Counted from the stretch's first letter, positions 52,606 to 62,119 are shown. The stretch: 64,000 bases of DNA from Olsenella timonensis (GCF_900119915.1 NZ_LT635455.1:1178001-1242000), one strand, 5' to 3'. Made by a program: numbers and translations. The notes: generated from the sequence alone by a model not told the origin.

Positions 52606-55600
52606 ATCGCCCTCCCCTCCATTCCAATGATGATACCGAACTCGGGGGAGATGGGGTGCCTGACGCAGGCGAGAAGCTCGTCGGCCGGCGCCTCGAGCGC
52701 CCAGGCGCAGAACTCGTCGAAGGCCGAGCGCGCGCCGGCGCCCTCCAGGTAGCAGGCCGACTGCGTGAGCTCCATGTGGTCTGGGGACGGGGCCATGAGG
52801 ACGCGGCGCGCGGGCCCCCACCCCGTGACGGAGCAGAAGCCCAGCTCGGAGAAGATGCTGAGGGCGGTGGCAACCGCGCGCCCGTCGACCGCCGCCGCCG
52901 AGGCGTCCTCGGTTGCGGCGGCTATCTGCGCGTCGTCGAGGGCGATGGGGCCGCCGTCGCGGAAGAGGCGAGCCAGGGCGCGATAGACGCGGACGAGGTC
53001 GTCACGCGAGGGCGCCGACGAGGAGAGGATGCGCCGGCCGAGCGCGGCGTCGTGCGGGCCGAAGAGGAGGTGCACGGTCGCGCCGGCCCCGTCGCGGCCC
53101 GCGCGACCGCTCATCTGGTTGAACTCCACTCGGCCGAGCGGCATGCCGTAGAGCACCACATGGCGAATGCCGGGGAGGTTCACACCCTCCCCGAAGGCGC
53201 TCGTCGAGACGATGCACGCGAGGTCGTCGCCACGGAACGCCCGCTCGACGCGGGAACGCGTCGAGCGCGGAAGCCCCGCGTGATAGAAGGCCGTTCGCGC
53301 GGCGAGCTCGGGAACGCGGTGACGCAGCGTCCTCACCAGCGAGACCGCGAGGTCGCGCGAGGGGACGTACACGACGCACTTCTCGCCCCGGGCAACGATG
53401 CTCACGAGCGCGGCCTCGCGGTCTCGCAGCGCGCGCCCGTCGTCGACGACGAGGTTCTCCCTGCCAGAGAGGTCGCAGACGACGTCTGCGCGATCGATCC
53501 CGGCGAGAGAGCAGATCCGCTCCGCCACCTCGGGCGCGGCGGTTGCCGTGACGGCGAGCGTCACCGGCTCCCCCAGCTCGGAGCGGACCGCCGGCAGCTC
53601 GAGGTAGGCCTCGCGCGTGCCCGGGGCGGCGAGTCCGGCGTGATGGGCCTCGTCGATGACGAGGAACGAGACGCGCCCGCCGACGGCGAAGTCCGCACGA
53701 TGGATGGCGAGGAACTCCGGCGTGGTCAGCACGACGTCCGCCGTGCCGCCCGCGAGCGCGCCAAAGATGCGGGAGCGCTCGCCCTGCGGCGTCTCTCCCG
53801 TCAGGACCTCGACCGCGACGCCGGCACGGGAGAGCTGCTCGCGCAGGTGGAAGGCCTGGTCGGCGACAAGGGCCCGCAGCGGGTAGACGAACACGCTCGC
53901 GCGCCCGCGCGCGATGGCCTCGCGGGCGGCGTGGAGATGGAACACGAGCGACTTGCCCCGGCCCGTGGCCATGACGGCAAGACACGACCTCCCGGCTGCG
54001 AGCAGGTCGAGCGCTCGGGCCTGGGCGGGCAGCAGGGAGCGCTCGCCGATGAGCGCCCGACGGAGCTCGTCGGTGAGCTCGTCGTAGGGAAGGCGCGCGA
54101 GCTCGGAGCGGCGGTCCCGGGAGACGGGCAGGGGTGCGTCGGGCGCGTCGCCGCGCGCGGCGGGCTCCGGCGCCCCCTCGTCGCAGGGCTCACCGGTGTC
54201 GCGCAGCAGCAGGTCCTTGACCATGAGCTTGGGCTTGGTACGCCCCTGCCAGGTCTCGTTGACCGCCTCGAACACGACGTCGACCACGCCGTCCCAGGCA
54301 CACGCGCGCTCGGCGTCCGGGGCGCGGAAGTAGATCGCGGGCACGCAGCTCACGCCGTCGGTGGCAACAAAGCGCAGGTGGGCGAGGTCGGCCCCCACGC
54401 AGGCCCGGTTGCGGGTGGTAACGCCGCGCACGGCGAGCAGCGGACGCTTGTTTCCCTGGCCAAACGGCTGGAGGCGCTCGAGGCCGTCGATCGTCTCGAC
54501 GGTGAGCTCTGAGAGGGAGACCTCGGCAGTGACCTCCCCCACGTCCTCGAACTGCTCGGCGGGGAGCTCCGCGAGCACCGAGGCGAGGCGCTCCCTGAAC
54601 TCCCCCAGGCGCGACGCCTCGCACGTGACGCCCACCGCCCCCGCATGGCCGCCGAATCGCACGAGCATGTCGGAGCACTGCTCCACGGCATGGAAGAGGT
54701 CGACCGACCCGACCGAGCGACCCGAGCCGCGAGCGACCCCGTCGCGGACGGAGAAGACGATCGAGGGAACGTGATAGCGGCTCACCAGCCGCGAGGCGAC
54801 GATGCCCTTCACGCCCTCGTGCCAGCCCTCGCCGCCCACGACCACGGCGCGCCCGCCGTCGTAGGTGCGCCGCGCCTCGGCGAGCGCGGCGTCGGCGAGC
54901 GCGGCCTCGACCTCGCGACGCTCCGTGTTCACCGACTCGAGCCGCGCGGCGAGCACGGCGGCCTCGGCGGGGTCGTCGGTCAGCAGGAGCTCGAGCGCGA
55001 CGTCGGTCGAGCCCATGCGCCCGGCGGCGTTGAGGCGCGGGATGATGGAGAAGGGCAGGTCGTCGGGACGCACGCTGGCGAGGTCGCACCCCGCCGTGGC
55101 GGCGAGCGCCACGAGACCGGGGCGCGTCGTGCGGCGCATGCGCTCCACCCCCTCGGCGACGAGCGCGCGGTTCTCGCCCGAGAGCAGCATCATGTCGGAG
55201 AGGGTGCCGAGCGCCGCGACGTCTACGTAGCGGCGCCAGAGGTCCTCGGCGCCCCGGCGGCGTCCCAGCTCGCAGACGAGCTTGAGGGCCACCCCGGCGC
55301 CGGCGAGCTCGCGGGACGGGCAGTCCGCGGAGAGCTTCGGGTCGGTCACCGGCACGTCCTCGGGGACGAGGTCGGCGGGCTCGTGGTGGTCGGTCACGAC
55401 CACGTCGACGCCGAGCTCGCGCAGCCACGCCACCTCCCGCGCTGCGGCGATGCCGTTGTCCACGGTCACGACCAGGTCGGGCTCGCAAGCCTCGCGGACG
55501 CGGGCGAGCGCCTCCCGAGAGAGCCCGTAGCCCTCGCCGAAGCGATGCGGGATGAAGGGGTGGACCGTCGCCCCCATCTCGCGAAGCGCGAGCGTGAGCA

Positions 55601-55904
55601 GACAGGTGGAGGTCATGCCGTCGACGTCGAAGTCGCCAAAGACGGCGATGGTCTCCCCCGCCTCGATTGCGTGCTCGAGGCGGTCTGCCACCGCCCCCAT
55701 GCCCGGGATCCGGAGCGGGTCGACCCAGGACGCGTCGAGCGAGGGGGCGAGAAACGCCCTCGCGTCGTCGGGGTCAGCGTGGCCGCGGGCCACCAGAACG
55801 CGCGCCACCAGGGGCGGGACCCCCAGCTCGCGGGCGAGGGCGCGCTCGGCGGCGGGGTCCGAGGGCAGCACCGTCCAGCGCCGGCTCTCGGCGAGGCCTC
55901 CCAT
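52602..55904 (-). CDS. recJ: RecJ exonuclease fused to an SF2 (RecQ-like) helicase
   Basis: 1100-residue fusion. Residues 1 to about 590 are single-strand 5'-3' exonuclease RecJ: DHH motifs FGDFDVDGMTS, VTVDNG, VVTDHHEP, then RLNAAGRMG and the DHHA1 segment (VRFGGHAGAVGV), plus an OB-like part. Residues about 625-1100 are a superfamily 2 helicase: Walker A MATGRGKS, DEAH box VIDEAHH, TATAAPE (motif III), and QMSGRAGRDG (motif VI). In most bacteria RecJ and RecQ are separate proteins that act together in recombination and fork repair; here one polypeptide would couple unwinding to degradation. No frameshift or internal start separates the halves. It is coupled to rel by a 4-nt overlap. Confidence 0.93.
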   Translation of the reverse strand: MGGLAESRRWTVLPSDPAAERALARELGVPPLVARVLVARGHADPDDARAFLAPSLDASWVDPLRIPGMGAVADRLEHAIEAGETIAVFGDFDVDGMTSTCLLTLALREMGATVHPFIPHRFGEGYGLSREALARVREACEPDLVVTVDNGIAAAREVAWLRELGVDVVVTDHHEPADLVPEDVPVTDPKLSADCPSRELAGAGVALKLVCELGRRRGAEDLWRRYVDVAALGTLSDMMLLSGENRALVAEGVERMRRTTRPGLVALAATAGCDLASVRPDDLPFSIIPRLNAAGRMGSTDVALELLLTDDPAEAAVLAARLESVNTERREVEAALADAALAEARRTYDGGRAVVVGGEGWHEGVKGIVASRLVSRYHVPSIVFSVRDGVARGSGRSVGSVDLFHAVEQCSDMLVRFGGHAGAVGVTCEASRLGEFRERLASVLAELPAEQFEDVGEVTAEVSLSELTVETIDGLERLQPFGQGNKRPLLAVRGVTTRNRACVGADLAHLRFVATDGVSCVPAIYFRAPDAERACAWDGVVDVVFEAVNETWQGRTKPKLMVKDLLLRDTGEPCDEGAPEPAARGDAPDAPLPVSRDRRSELARLPYDELTDELRRALIGERSLLPAQARALDLLAAGRSCLAVMATGRGKSLVFHLHAAREAIARGRASVFVYPLRALVADQAFHLREQLSRAGVAVEVLTGETPQGERSRIFGALAGGTADVVLTTPEFLAIHRADFAVGGRVSFLVIDEAHHAGLAAPGTREAYLELPAVRSELGEPVTLAVTATAAPEVAERICSLAGIDRADVVCDLSGRENLVVDDGRALRDREAALVSIVARGEKCVVYVPSRDLAVSLVRTLRHRVPELAARTAFYHAGLPRSTRSRVERAFRGDDLACIVSTSAFGEGVNLPGIRHVVLYGMPLGRVEFNQMSGRAGRDGAGATVHLLFGPHDAALGRRILSSSAPSRDDLVRVYRALARLFRDGGPIALDDAQIAAATEDASAAAVDGRAVATALSIFSELGFCSVTGWGPARRVLMAPSPDHMELTQSACYLEGAGARSAFDEFCAWALEAPADELLACVRHPISPEFGIIIGMEGRAI

Positions 55905-56072
55905 GCTAGCGGCCCTCCCGGATCGTAATACGGATGGTCCGACTCCCGGCGCGCGGCACCGGGGCCAGGAATGGCTCTGTACTCATGTCGGTTCTCTCAT
56001 GCCCGGGCGCCTCGCGCCCCGTCTGTTGATCACGCACGATTGTAGCAGAGGGACCGGACGCCTCGCCGGGAG

Positions 56073-57212
56073 CTACCAGTCGCAGGCGGCGGGCGAGGCC
56101 ATCCAGTCGCTCACGAACGCCGCGTAGGTGCCGGCGAGCACTGCCTCGCGTGCGCGACGCATGAGGTCGAGCAGGTAGTGGATGTTATGCTGCGAGATGA
56201 GGATCCCGGCGAGCATCTCGTGCTGTCGGACAAGGTGGTGCAGATAGGCGCGCGAGAAGCCCTGCGAGCAGGCGGGGCAGGTGCACGCCTCGTCGATCGG
56301 GCGCGGGTCGTGCGCGAAGCGCGCGTGGCGGAAGTTGAGGCGCCCCTCGCTCGAGAAGGCCGATCCGGTGCGGGCCGTGCGCGTGGGCAGCACGCAGTCG
56401 AACATGTCCACGCCGCAGGCGACCGCGCGCACGAGCGTCGTGGGGTTGCCCACGCCCATGAGGTAGCGCGGCTTGGTGGCCGGCATGTGCTCGGAGACGA
56501 GCGGGGCGAGGGTCTCGAACATGGTCTCGTGGTCCTCCCCCACCGAGTATCCCCCGATGCCGTAGCCCGGGAAGTCGCCGCACCCCTCGAGGTGCGCCAG
56601 GCTGCGCAGCCGCAGGTCCAGATGCATGCCTCCCTGCACGATGCCAAAGAGGGCCTGGTCAGGACGGGTGTGTGCGGCATAGCAACGCTCCGCCCAGCGA
56701 CTCGAGAGCTCCACGGAGCGAGCCACCTTGGCGCGCGGGGCAGGATACCCCACGCACTGGTCGAGCTGCATCACGATGTCGGCACCGAGCTTCTGGGCGA
56801 TCTCCATGTTGTCCTCGGGCGTCCAGGAGATCCAGCGGCCGTCGTAGTCCACCGCCCGAAAGCGGACGCCGTCGTCGGAGAGCCTGCAGAACTCCTCGTG
56901 GGAGAAGACCTGGAATCCGCCCGAGTCGGTGAGGATCGGCCCGTCCCAGCGCATGAAGTCGTGCAGGCCCCCCATCTCTGCCACCAGGTCCGCCCCCGGG
57001 CGCATGGAGAGGTGATAGGTGTTGGCAAGCAGGATCTTGGTCCCCAGCTCGCGCAGGGTGGAGGGCATGAGGCCCTTGACGGTGGCCTTGGTGCCCACCG
57101 GCATGAAGATCGGCGTGGGGACGTCGCCGTGGGGGGTGTGCAGGACGCCGGCACGGGCGTGCGTCTCGGGGTCCTCGGCGAGGATGTCGTACTTGAACAG
57201 GCTGGTATCCAC
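56073..57212 (-). CDS. tgt: tRNA-guanine transglycosylase
   Basis: 379-residue enzyme that swaps guanine 34 for preQ1 in GUN anticodon tRNAs. Catalytic residues lie in LTDSGGFQVFS and CGVDMFDCVLPTRTAR, and zinc ligands in CTCPACSQGFSRAYLHHLV. The start is a GTG (57210-57212) with GGAGG 5 nt upstream. queA (59057) and queH (61364) lie on the same strand within 5 kb. Confidence 0.95.
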   Translation of the reverse strand: MDTSLFKYDILAEDPETHARAGVLHTPHGDVPTPIFMPVGTKATVKGLMPSTLRELGTKILLANTYHLSMRPGADLVAEMGGLHDFMRWDGPILTDSGGFQVFSHEEFCRLSDDGVRFRAVDYDGRWISWTPEDNMEIAQKLGADIVMQLDQCVGYPAPRAKVARSVELSSRWAERCYAAHTRPDQALFGIVQGGMHLDLRLRSLAHLEGCGDFPGYGIGGYSVGEDHETMFETLAPLVSEHMPATKPRYLMGVGNPTTLVRAVACGVDMFDCVLPTRTARTGSAFSSEGRLNFRHARFAHDPRPIDEACTCPACSQGFSRAYLHHLVRQHEMLAGILISQHNIHYLLDLMRRAREAVLAGTYAAFVSDWMASPAACDW

Positions 57213-57265
57213 GGCTTCCTCCACTCGGCGACCGGCCGGTCGCAACGTGACGTGCCCATCCTACA

Positions 57266-57297
57266 CAAAAGGACCCGGCGCCGCGCGACGCCGGGTC
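57266..57297 (-). terminator. Terminator of ptsH
   Basis: 9-bp stem (57272-57280 with 57289-57297), followed on the minus strand by CTTTTGTG. Confidence 0.8.
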
Positions 57298-57332
57298 GAG
57301 CCATCGAGAAGTGATGTGATGACGCCGCTCGA

Positions 57333-57605
57333 CTACTCGCCGAAGCCGGAGTCGATGAGGGCGACCAGGGCGTCGAGGGCGGCCTGCTCGTCCTCGCCGT
57401 CGCAGGCGATCTCGATCTGGGTGCCGGTGCCGAGGCCGGCGGCCAGGATCATCATGATGGACTTGGCGTTGACGGGAGCGGAGTCCTTGTCGACGTTCTT
57501 GATGGTGACGTTGCACTGGTACTTCTTGGCCTCGGTCACAAAGACGGACGCGGGGCGCGCGTGAAGGCCGGTGGCGTTGATGATCTTCGTCTGCTTAGAA
57601 ACCAT
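57333..57605 (-). CDS. ptsH: Phosphocarrier protein HPr
   Basis: 90-residue phosphocarrier of the sugar PTS, passing phosphate from enzyme I to EIIA. Active His15 is in NATGLHARPA. The serine-phosphorylation region NAKSIMMILAAG has the serine at 49 (equivalent of Ser46), so HPr kinase control may exist. No enzyme I gene is adjacent. A GGGAGG/CCTCCC hairpin (57639-57658) lies in its 5' region. Confidence 0.95.
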   Translation of the reverse strand: MVSKQTKIINATGLHARPASVFVTEAKKYQCNVTIKNVDKDSAPVNAKSIMMILAAGLGTGTQIEIACDGEDEQAALDALVALIDSGFGE

Positions 57606-57813
57606 GCGTAGACTTCCTTTCCAGAATTCCCAACAACCGGGAGGACGTCATGCCTCCCCGTAAACGCCGTATATCGTAGCAAACATGTGAGATTTCGTCG
57701 GTGACGATGCCGCCAAGTATGCAAAGAGCGGGCTGAGCGGATTTATCGATGGGATGAGCGCGCGCTTGCTGCACAATAGGAAAGGTCGAGAAGAGCAGCC
57801 GAGAGGAGCCGCG

Positions 57814-59040
57814 ATGCCGGACGAGAGGGACCAGAGGACCACCGAGGAGCCCGAGGCCGCCGAGAGCCGTCCCTCCGACGCCCTCGACGTTGCGCGAGGT
57901 GCGGCGTCGGGTGCGGCCGAGACCCTCAGGAGCGGCATCTCCGCCGTGCGCGACGTCCACGCGGCCGCCCGGCGCCACTCCTCGGCAAGGGGTCGGCTCA
58001 GGGAGCTCTCCGAGGCCCTCGAAGCCGACGAGGCGACGCTCGCACGGCGCGAGGAGGTCGAGCGCGACTACGACGCCATCGTCTCCGAGCAGGGCGCCAT
58101 CGTCGCCGAGACCGAGGGGGAGATCGCGAGGCAGCAGGCCGCGGTGGAGCGGCTCGAGTCGGAGGCGGCATCGCTCGAGGAGCAGCTCGCCCGGCTGCGC
58201 GACGACCACGAGCGCGAGCTACGGCCCTACAAGAAGATCATGGAGGCCGCGCGCGGCCGCTCCGAGGAGGCCAACCGGACCGTCGGCGAGGCAAAGCGCG
58301 CCGTGAGGGGGGCGGAGAGCCAGGTCAAGGATGCCACCGAGCGCCGGGAGCAGTCCATCGCCTCCGCCAACCGCTCGGTGGACGCCTCCCAGTCCCGGCT
58401 GCGCAAGGTGCAGGACGAGCTGCGGCGGGCACAGGAGTCCCACGCCGACGCCTCGGCGATCCGCCAGCTGCAGGACGAGGTCACGACCGAGCTCGCCCAC
58501 GTCGAGGCGGCGCGGGGCGAAGTGGGCGTGACCACGCGCGACGCCCAGGCGACGGTCGACGCCGCGCAGACCCACCTGTGGACGCAGAAGCAGTCCCTCG
58601 AGGAGGCCCAGCGCGAGGCAGACGACGCCAAGCGCGAGTACGACGAGCGCAAGGGGGACTACGACGAGCTCCTGGCAAAGGCGCAGGCCGAGGAGAAGAA
58701 GCTCGAGGACCGAGTCGAGGCGCTCCGCGAGAGCGCGAACGACGCCAAGGCGGCGCACGACGAGGCGGCCGAGCGCCATGACGCGGCACAGGCCCTGCTC
58801 GACGAGGCCGAGGACGTGCACGCGACGCCCGAGGAGACCATGCGCCTGCGCCAGAGCGTTGCCCAGCAGCAGATTGCCGTCTCCGAGCAGCAGGCCGTGG
58901 TGGACTCGCTCGCCGAGGGCGAGCGCAGTCTGCGCTCGCGGACCCGCGGCGTGCGCCTGGCGCTTCTCGCGGCCGTGGCGGGCGCGGTCGCCCTCGTCGT
59001 CATCGTCATCGTCATCGTGCTGGTGGCCACCGCCGGCTAG
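57814..59040 (+). CDS. Tail-anchored coiled-coil protein
   Basis: 408-residue protein of unknown function. After an acidic, disordered N-terminus, residues about 60-375 are almost continuous Glu/Ala/Arg/Gln-rich helix with heptad character; a single hydrophobic helix (LLAAVAGAVALVVIVIVIVL) ends the protein, leaving a cytoplasmic N-terminus if tail-anchored. ATG 57814 has AGGAG 5 nt upstream. It stands alone on the plus strand between ptsH and queA. Possible roles such as a membrane scaffold are inference. Confidence 0.8.
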   Translation: MPDERDQRTTEEPEAAESRPSDALDVARGAASGAAETLRSGISAVRDVHAAARRHSSARGRLRELSEALEADEATLARREEVERDYDAIVSEQGAIVAETEGEIARQQAAVERLESEAASLEEQLARLRDDHERELRPYKKIMEAARGRSEEANRTVGEAKRAVRGAESQVKDATERREQSIASANRSVDASQSRLRKVQDELRRAQESHADASAIRQLQDEVTTELAHVEAARGEVGVTTRDAQATVDAAQTHLWTQKQSLEEAQREADDAKREYDERKGDYDELLAKAQAEEKKLEDRVEALRESANDAKAAHDEAAERHDAAQALLDEAEDVHATPEETMRLRQSVAQQQIAVSEQQAVVDSLAEGERSLRSRTRGVRLALLAAVAGAVALVVIVIVIVLVATAG

Positions 59041-59056
59041 GTGCCCCTCGCGAGCC

Positions 59057-60223
59057 CTACTCGATCAGCATCGCGTCGCCGAAGGAGAGGAAGCGATAGC
59101 GCTCCTCCATGGCCTCGTGGTAGGCGGCCATGATCTGCTCGCGCGTGGCGAAGGCCGAGACGAGCATCATGAGCGTGGACCGCGGCACGTGGAAGTTCGT
59201 GATCATCGCGTCGACCACGTGGAAGTCGGAGCCGGGCATGAGGTAGAGGTTCGTCGTGGCGTTCTCGCGCGCCACGATGTCCCCGGAGCCGGCGGCGCCC
59301 TCGAAGCGGCGTGCCGCCACGGGCGGCACACTCGGCGCGGCCCCCTCCTCCCAAGCGCTCTCGAGCGAGCGCACCGAGGTCGTCCCCACCGCGATCACGC
59401 GGCGGCCCGCCGCCTTGGTGGCGTGCACGGCGTCGACGACCTCCTGTGGGACGTGATAGCGCTCGGTGTGCATGACGTGCTGCGTAGGATCGTCCTCGGT
59501 GACCAGGCGGAAGGTGTCGATTCCCACCTCGAGCTCGACCGTGGCCCATTCCACGCCCTTCTCGCGAATCCGCTCGATGAGCTCGGGGGTGAAGTGGAGG
59601 CCCGCCGTGGGGGCGGCGGCCGAGTGCTCCTCGCTCATGGCGTAGACGGTCTGGTACTTCTCGGGGTCGCCCTCGTAGCTGGTGATGTAGGGCGGCAGCG
59701 GCACGTGGCCGGCCAGATGTATCGCCTCGTCGAGCGTGCGCGGCGAGCCGTCGCCCCTCTCGCCCACCGGCGAGAAGCGCACGAGCCGCCCTCCCTTGCT
59801 GCCGTCCACGAAGTCGACGATCTCCCCGACGAGCACGACCGGCGCCGACTCCGGCGCGTGCAGGCCACCGGCGCGGTACTCGATCGCGGTCCCCGGCTGG
59901 CGCAGCCGCTTGCCGGGATTGACGAGGCACTCCCAGACGCCTCCGAGGGGGTCGACGTCCTCGCGGCGCCTGAGCAGGAGCGTCTCGCAGACGCCGCCCG
60001 TGCCGCGCTTGCGGCCGACGAGGCGCGCCGGCATGACGCGCGTGCGGTTGGCGACGAGCAGGTCTCCGGGCTCGAGGTAGTCGATGACGTCCGTGAAGCG
60101 ACGGTGCTCCACCGAGCCGTCCTCGCGACGCAGGACGAGCAGCCGGCATGAGTCGCGCGGCTCGGCCGGGGCCTGGGCTATCAGCTCGTCGGGCAGCGGG
60201 TAGTCAAAGTCATCGGTGCGCAT
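59057..60223 (-). CDS. queA: S-adenosylmethionine:tRNA ribosyltransferase-isomerase
   Basis: 388-residue enzyme adding the ribose-derived cyclopentene ring of SAM to preQ1-tRNA, giving epoxyqueuosine-tRNA. Family landmarks: FDYPLPDELIAQAP at the start, LLVANRTRVMPARL, EEHSAAAPTAGLHFT, VGTTSVRSLESAW and NFHVPRSTLMMLVSAF near the end. Confidence 0.96.
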   Translation of the reverse strand: MRTDDFDYPLPDELIAQAPAEPRDSCRLLVLRREDGSVEHRRFTDVIDYLEPGDLLVANRTRVMPARLVGRKRGTGGVCETLLLRRREDVDPLGGVWECLVNPGKRLRQPGTAIEYRAGGLHAPESAPVVLVGEIVDFVDGSKGGRLVRFSPVGERGDGSPRTLDEAIHLAGHVPLPPYITSYEGDPEKYQTVYAMSEEHSAAAPTAGLHFTPELIERIREKGVEWATVELEVGIDTFRLVTEDDPTQHVMHTERYHVPQEVVDAVHATKAAGRRVIAVGTTSVRSLESAWEEGAAPSVPPVAARRFEGAAGSGDIVARENATTNLYLMPGSDFHVVDAMITNFHVPRSTLMMLVSAFATREQIMAAYHEAMEERYRFLSFGDAMLIE

Positions 60224-60292
60224 GGGTCCTCCTCAGGTTCTCCAGCGCCCTACGATAGCACGTGCCGCGTGCCCGGCGCCCCTCTCGCCCGC

Positions 60293-61267
60293 CTAGTGCC
60301 ACATGCCCTTGCGCTTGAAGACCCATGCGGCGACCAGACAGCACGCCGCCGCGAGAAGCAGGGGGAACGCCCAGTTGTCGAGCAGCGGCACGCCCTCGAA
60401 GGGGAGTCCGACGTTCATGCCGTAGAAGCCGAAGACGATGTTGGGGATCGCCATGACGATCGTGATGACCGAGAGCACCTTCATCACGATGTTGAGGTTG
60501 TTGGAGATGATGCTCGCGAACGCGTCCATCGTGCCCGAGAGGGTGCCGGAGTAGATGTTGGCCATCTCGATGGCCTGCCGCACCTCGACGAGCACGTCCT
60601 CGAGCAGGTCCTGGTCGTCCTCGTAGAGCGGGATGATGCGGCCCTGCGCGATCTTGTTGAGCGTCACCTCGTCGGACTTGAGCGAGGTGGAGAAGTACAC
60701 GAGCGACTTCTCCAGGTTGAGCATCTGGATGAGCTCCTCGTTGCGCACGGAGGCATGGAGGCGCGCCTCGGTGTTTGAGGAGAGACGGTCAATGCGCCGC
60801 AGGTAGACGAGGTAGAGTTGGGAGATGTGCAGCAGCATCTGCAGCAGGAAGCGCGTGCGCAGGCGCGTGTCCACGTTTCGGACGCGGCCGGACGCCATGT
60901 CGTTCACGACCTCGTTGTCGAGCAGGCTGATCGTGACGAAGAGGCCGCGCTCGGGAAGGAAGACCATCGAGAGCGGCATGGTGTCGTACTGGAGCGGGCT
61001 CTGCGGCCTCACGCCCGCACCGTCCTCGCCGACGACCGGGTAGTCCACGATGACGAAGATCTGGTGCGCATCCTCGTCGTAGTCGATGCGGGAGGTCTCC
61101 TCGTCGTCGAGGGCGGAGCTGACGAACTCCGGCAGCACGCCGAGTCCCTCCTCGAGCCAGGCGCGCTCCTCCTCCGTGGGCGCCACGACGTTGACCCAGC
61201 AGCCCGGACAGGGCTCCCCGATCTTCTCGATGGCTCCGTTCTCGCCAGTCAGCAGGCACTGGATCAT
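60293..61267 (-). CDS. corA: CorA-type magnesium/metal transporter
   Basis: 324-residue inner-membrane channel forming pentamers for Mg2+ (or Co/Ni). A large cytoplasmic N-terminal domain is followed by two C-terminal helices; the first ends with the selectivity motif YGMN (GFYGMNVGLP). A basic FKRKGMWH tail ends it. ATG 61265-61267 is chosen; a 14-residue upstream extension is possible but less typical. Confidence 0.93.
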   Translation of the reverse strand: MIQCLLTGENGAIEKIGEPCPGCWVNVVAPTEEERAWLEEGLGVLPEFVSSALDDEETSRIDYDEDAHQIFVIVDYPVVGEDGAGVRPQSPLQYDTMPLSMVFLPERGLFVTISLLDNEVVNDMASGRVRNVDTRLRTRFLLQMLLHISQLYLVYLRRIDRLSSNTEARLHASVRNEELIQMLNLEKSLVYFSTSLKSDEVTLNKIAQGRIIPLYEDDQDLLEDVLVEVRQAIEMANIYSGTLSGTMDAFASIISNNLNIVMKVLSVITIVMAIPNIVFGFYGMNVGLPFEGVPLLDNWAFPLLLAAACCLVAAWVFKRKGMWH

Positions 61268-61363
61268 GTCATCACCGTCCTTTTGTCTCGGGACCAAACC
61301 GCTCACCACGATAGAGCAGACGCGGCGCGCGGCACAGGGAGGAGCGGGGACCTGTCAAAACCC

Positions 61364-61969
61364 TTACACCTGAGAGAAGCCTGAACGCGAGGCCGCCTTG
61401 GCCGCCTTGCGCGCGTCGCGGGCCTCGTGGCGCTCGATGGCCGCCTCGGCGGCAGAGAAGCGGCAGCCGCAGTAGCTCTGACGGTACATGCCCATTTCGC
61501 GGGACTCGCGCGTGGCCTCGGGGTAGTACGGGCGAAAGTCACGCCAGACGGGGATGAGGCCGTGGGCTGCGGCCATGGCGCGGAGGATCTCCCCGCAGGC
61601 GTCGAAGAGCTGGTAGGGCGAGACGACGAGCGTCGTGGAGACGTGCTCGAAGCCATGCTCGCGCGCCGTGCGGCACGCCTCGGAAAGCCGCAGGGCGTAG
61701 CAGGCGCGACACCGACGCTCGCGGTCAAAGCCCGCAGGCGCGGCCGTGCGCTCCCACACCGCGCGACCGTCGCCCGCCACGATCACGTCGACGTGCGCGA
61801 CCTCCTCGGCCCACGCCCGCAGCGTGTCCAGCCGTCGCCGCCACTCCGAGACGGGTTGGATGTTGGGGTTCGTCCAGCAGATCGTGGGCTCGAAGCCCTC
61901 GGCGCGCAGCAGCCGCACCGGCTCGAGCGAGCACGGGCCGCAGCAGGCGTGCAGGAGCAGCGGCGTCAC
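61364..61969 (-). CDS. queH: Epoxyqueuosine reductase QueH
   Basis: 201-residue non-orthologous replacement of QueG, reducing epoxyqueuosine to queuosine. The N-terminal LLHACCGPCSLEP and the later RCRACYALRL and SYCGCRFS supply the cysteines of the Fe-S cluster and dithiol site. It fits with tgt and queA nearby as the late queuosine pathway. Confidence 0.93.
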   Translation of the reverse strand: MTPLLLHACCGPCSLEPVRLLRAEGFEPTICWTNPNIQPVSEWRRRLDTLRAWAEEVAHVDVIVAGDGRAVWERTAAPAGFDRERRCRACYALRLSEACRTAREHGFEHVSTTLVVSPYQLFDACGEILRAMAAAHGLIPVWRDFRPYYPEATRESREMGMYRQSYCGCRFSAAEAAIERHEARDARKAAKAASRSGFSQV

Positions 61970-61991
61970 GAGGCCTCCTTCGGTGGTGAGT

Positions 61992-62119
61992 CATTATCTG
62001 GGTACTTTTTCAGAGCACCCCAAAGTATAGACTGCCGACGCGCCAGTAAAACCGCAGGTCAAGAAATGCCACCCACCAAGCGCTACTTTACCGACCTCCA
62101 AAAAAGTACCCAGATAATG
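61992..62119. mobile_element. 128-bp MITE-like element
   Basis: Perfect 19-bp terminal inverted repeats, CATTATCTGGGTACTTTTT (61992-62010) and its complement (62101-62119). The 90-nt interior has no coding potential. No target-site duplication is obvious. It sits between the minus-strand nitroreductase and queH. Confidence 0.7.
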
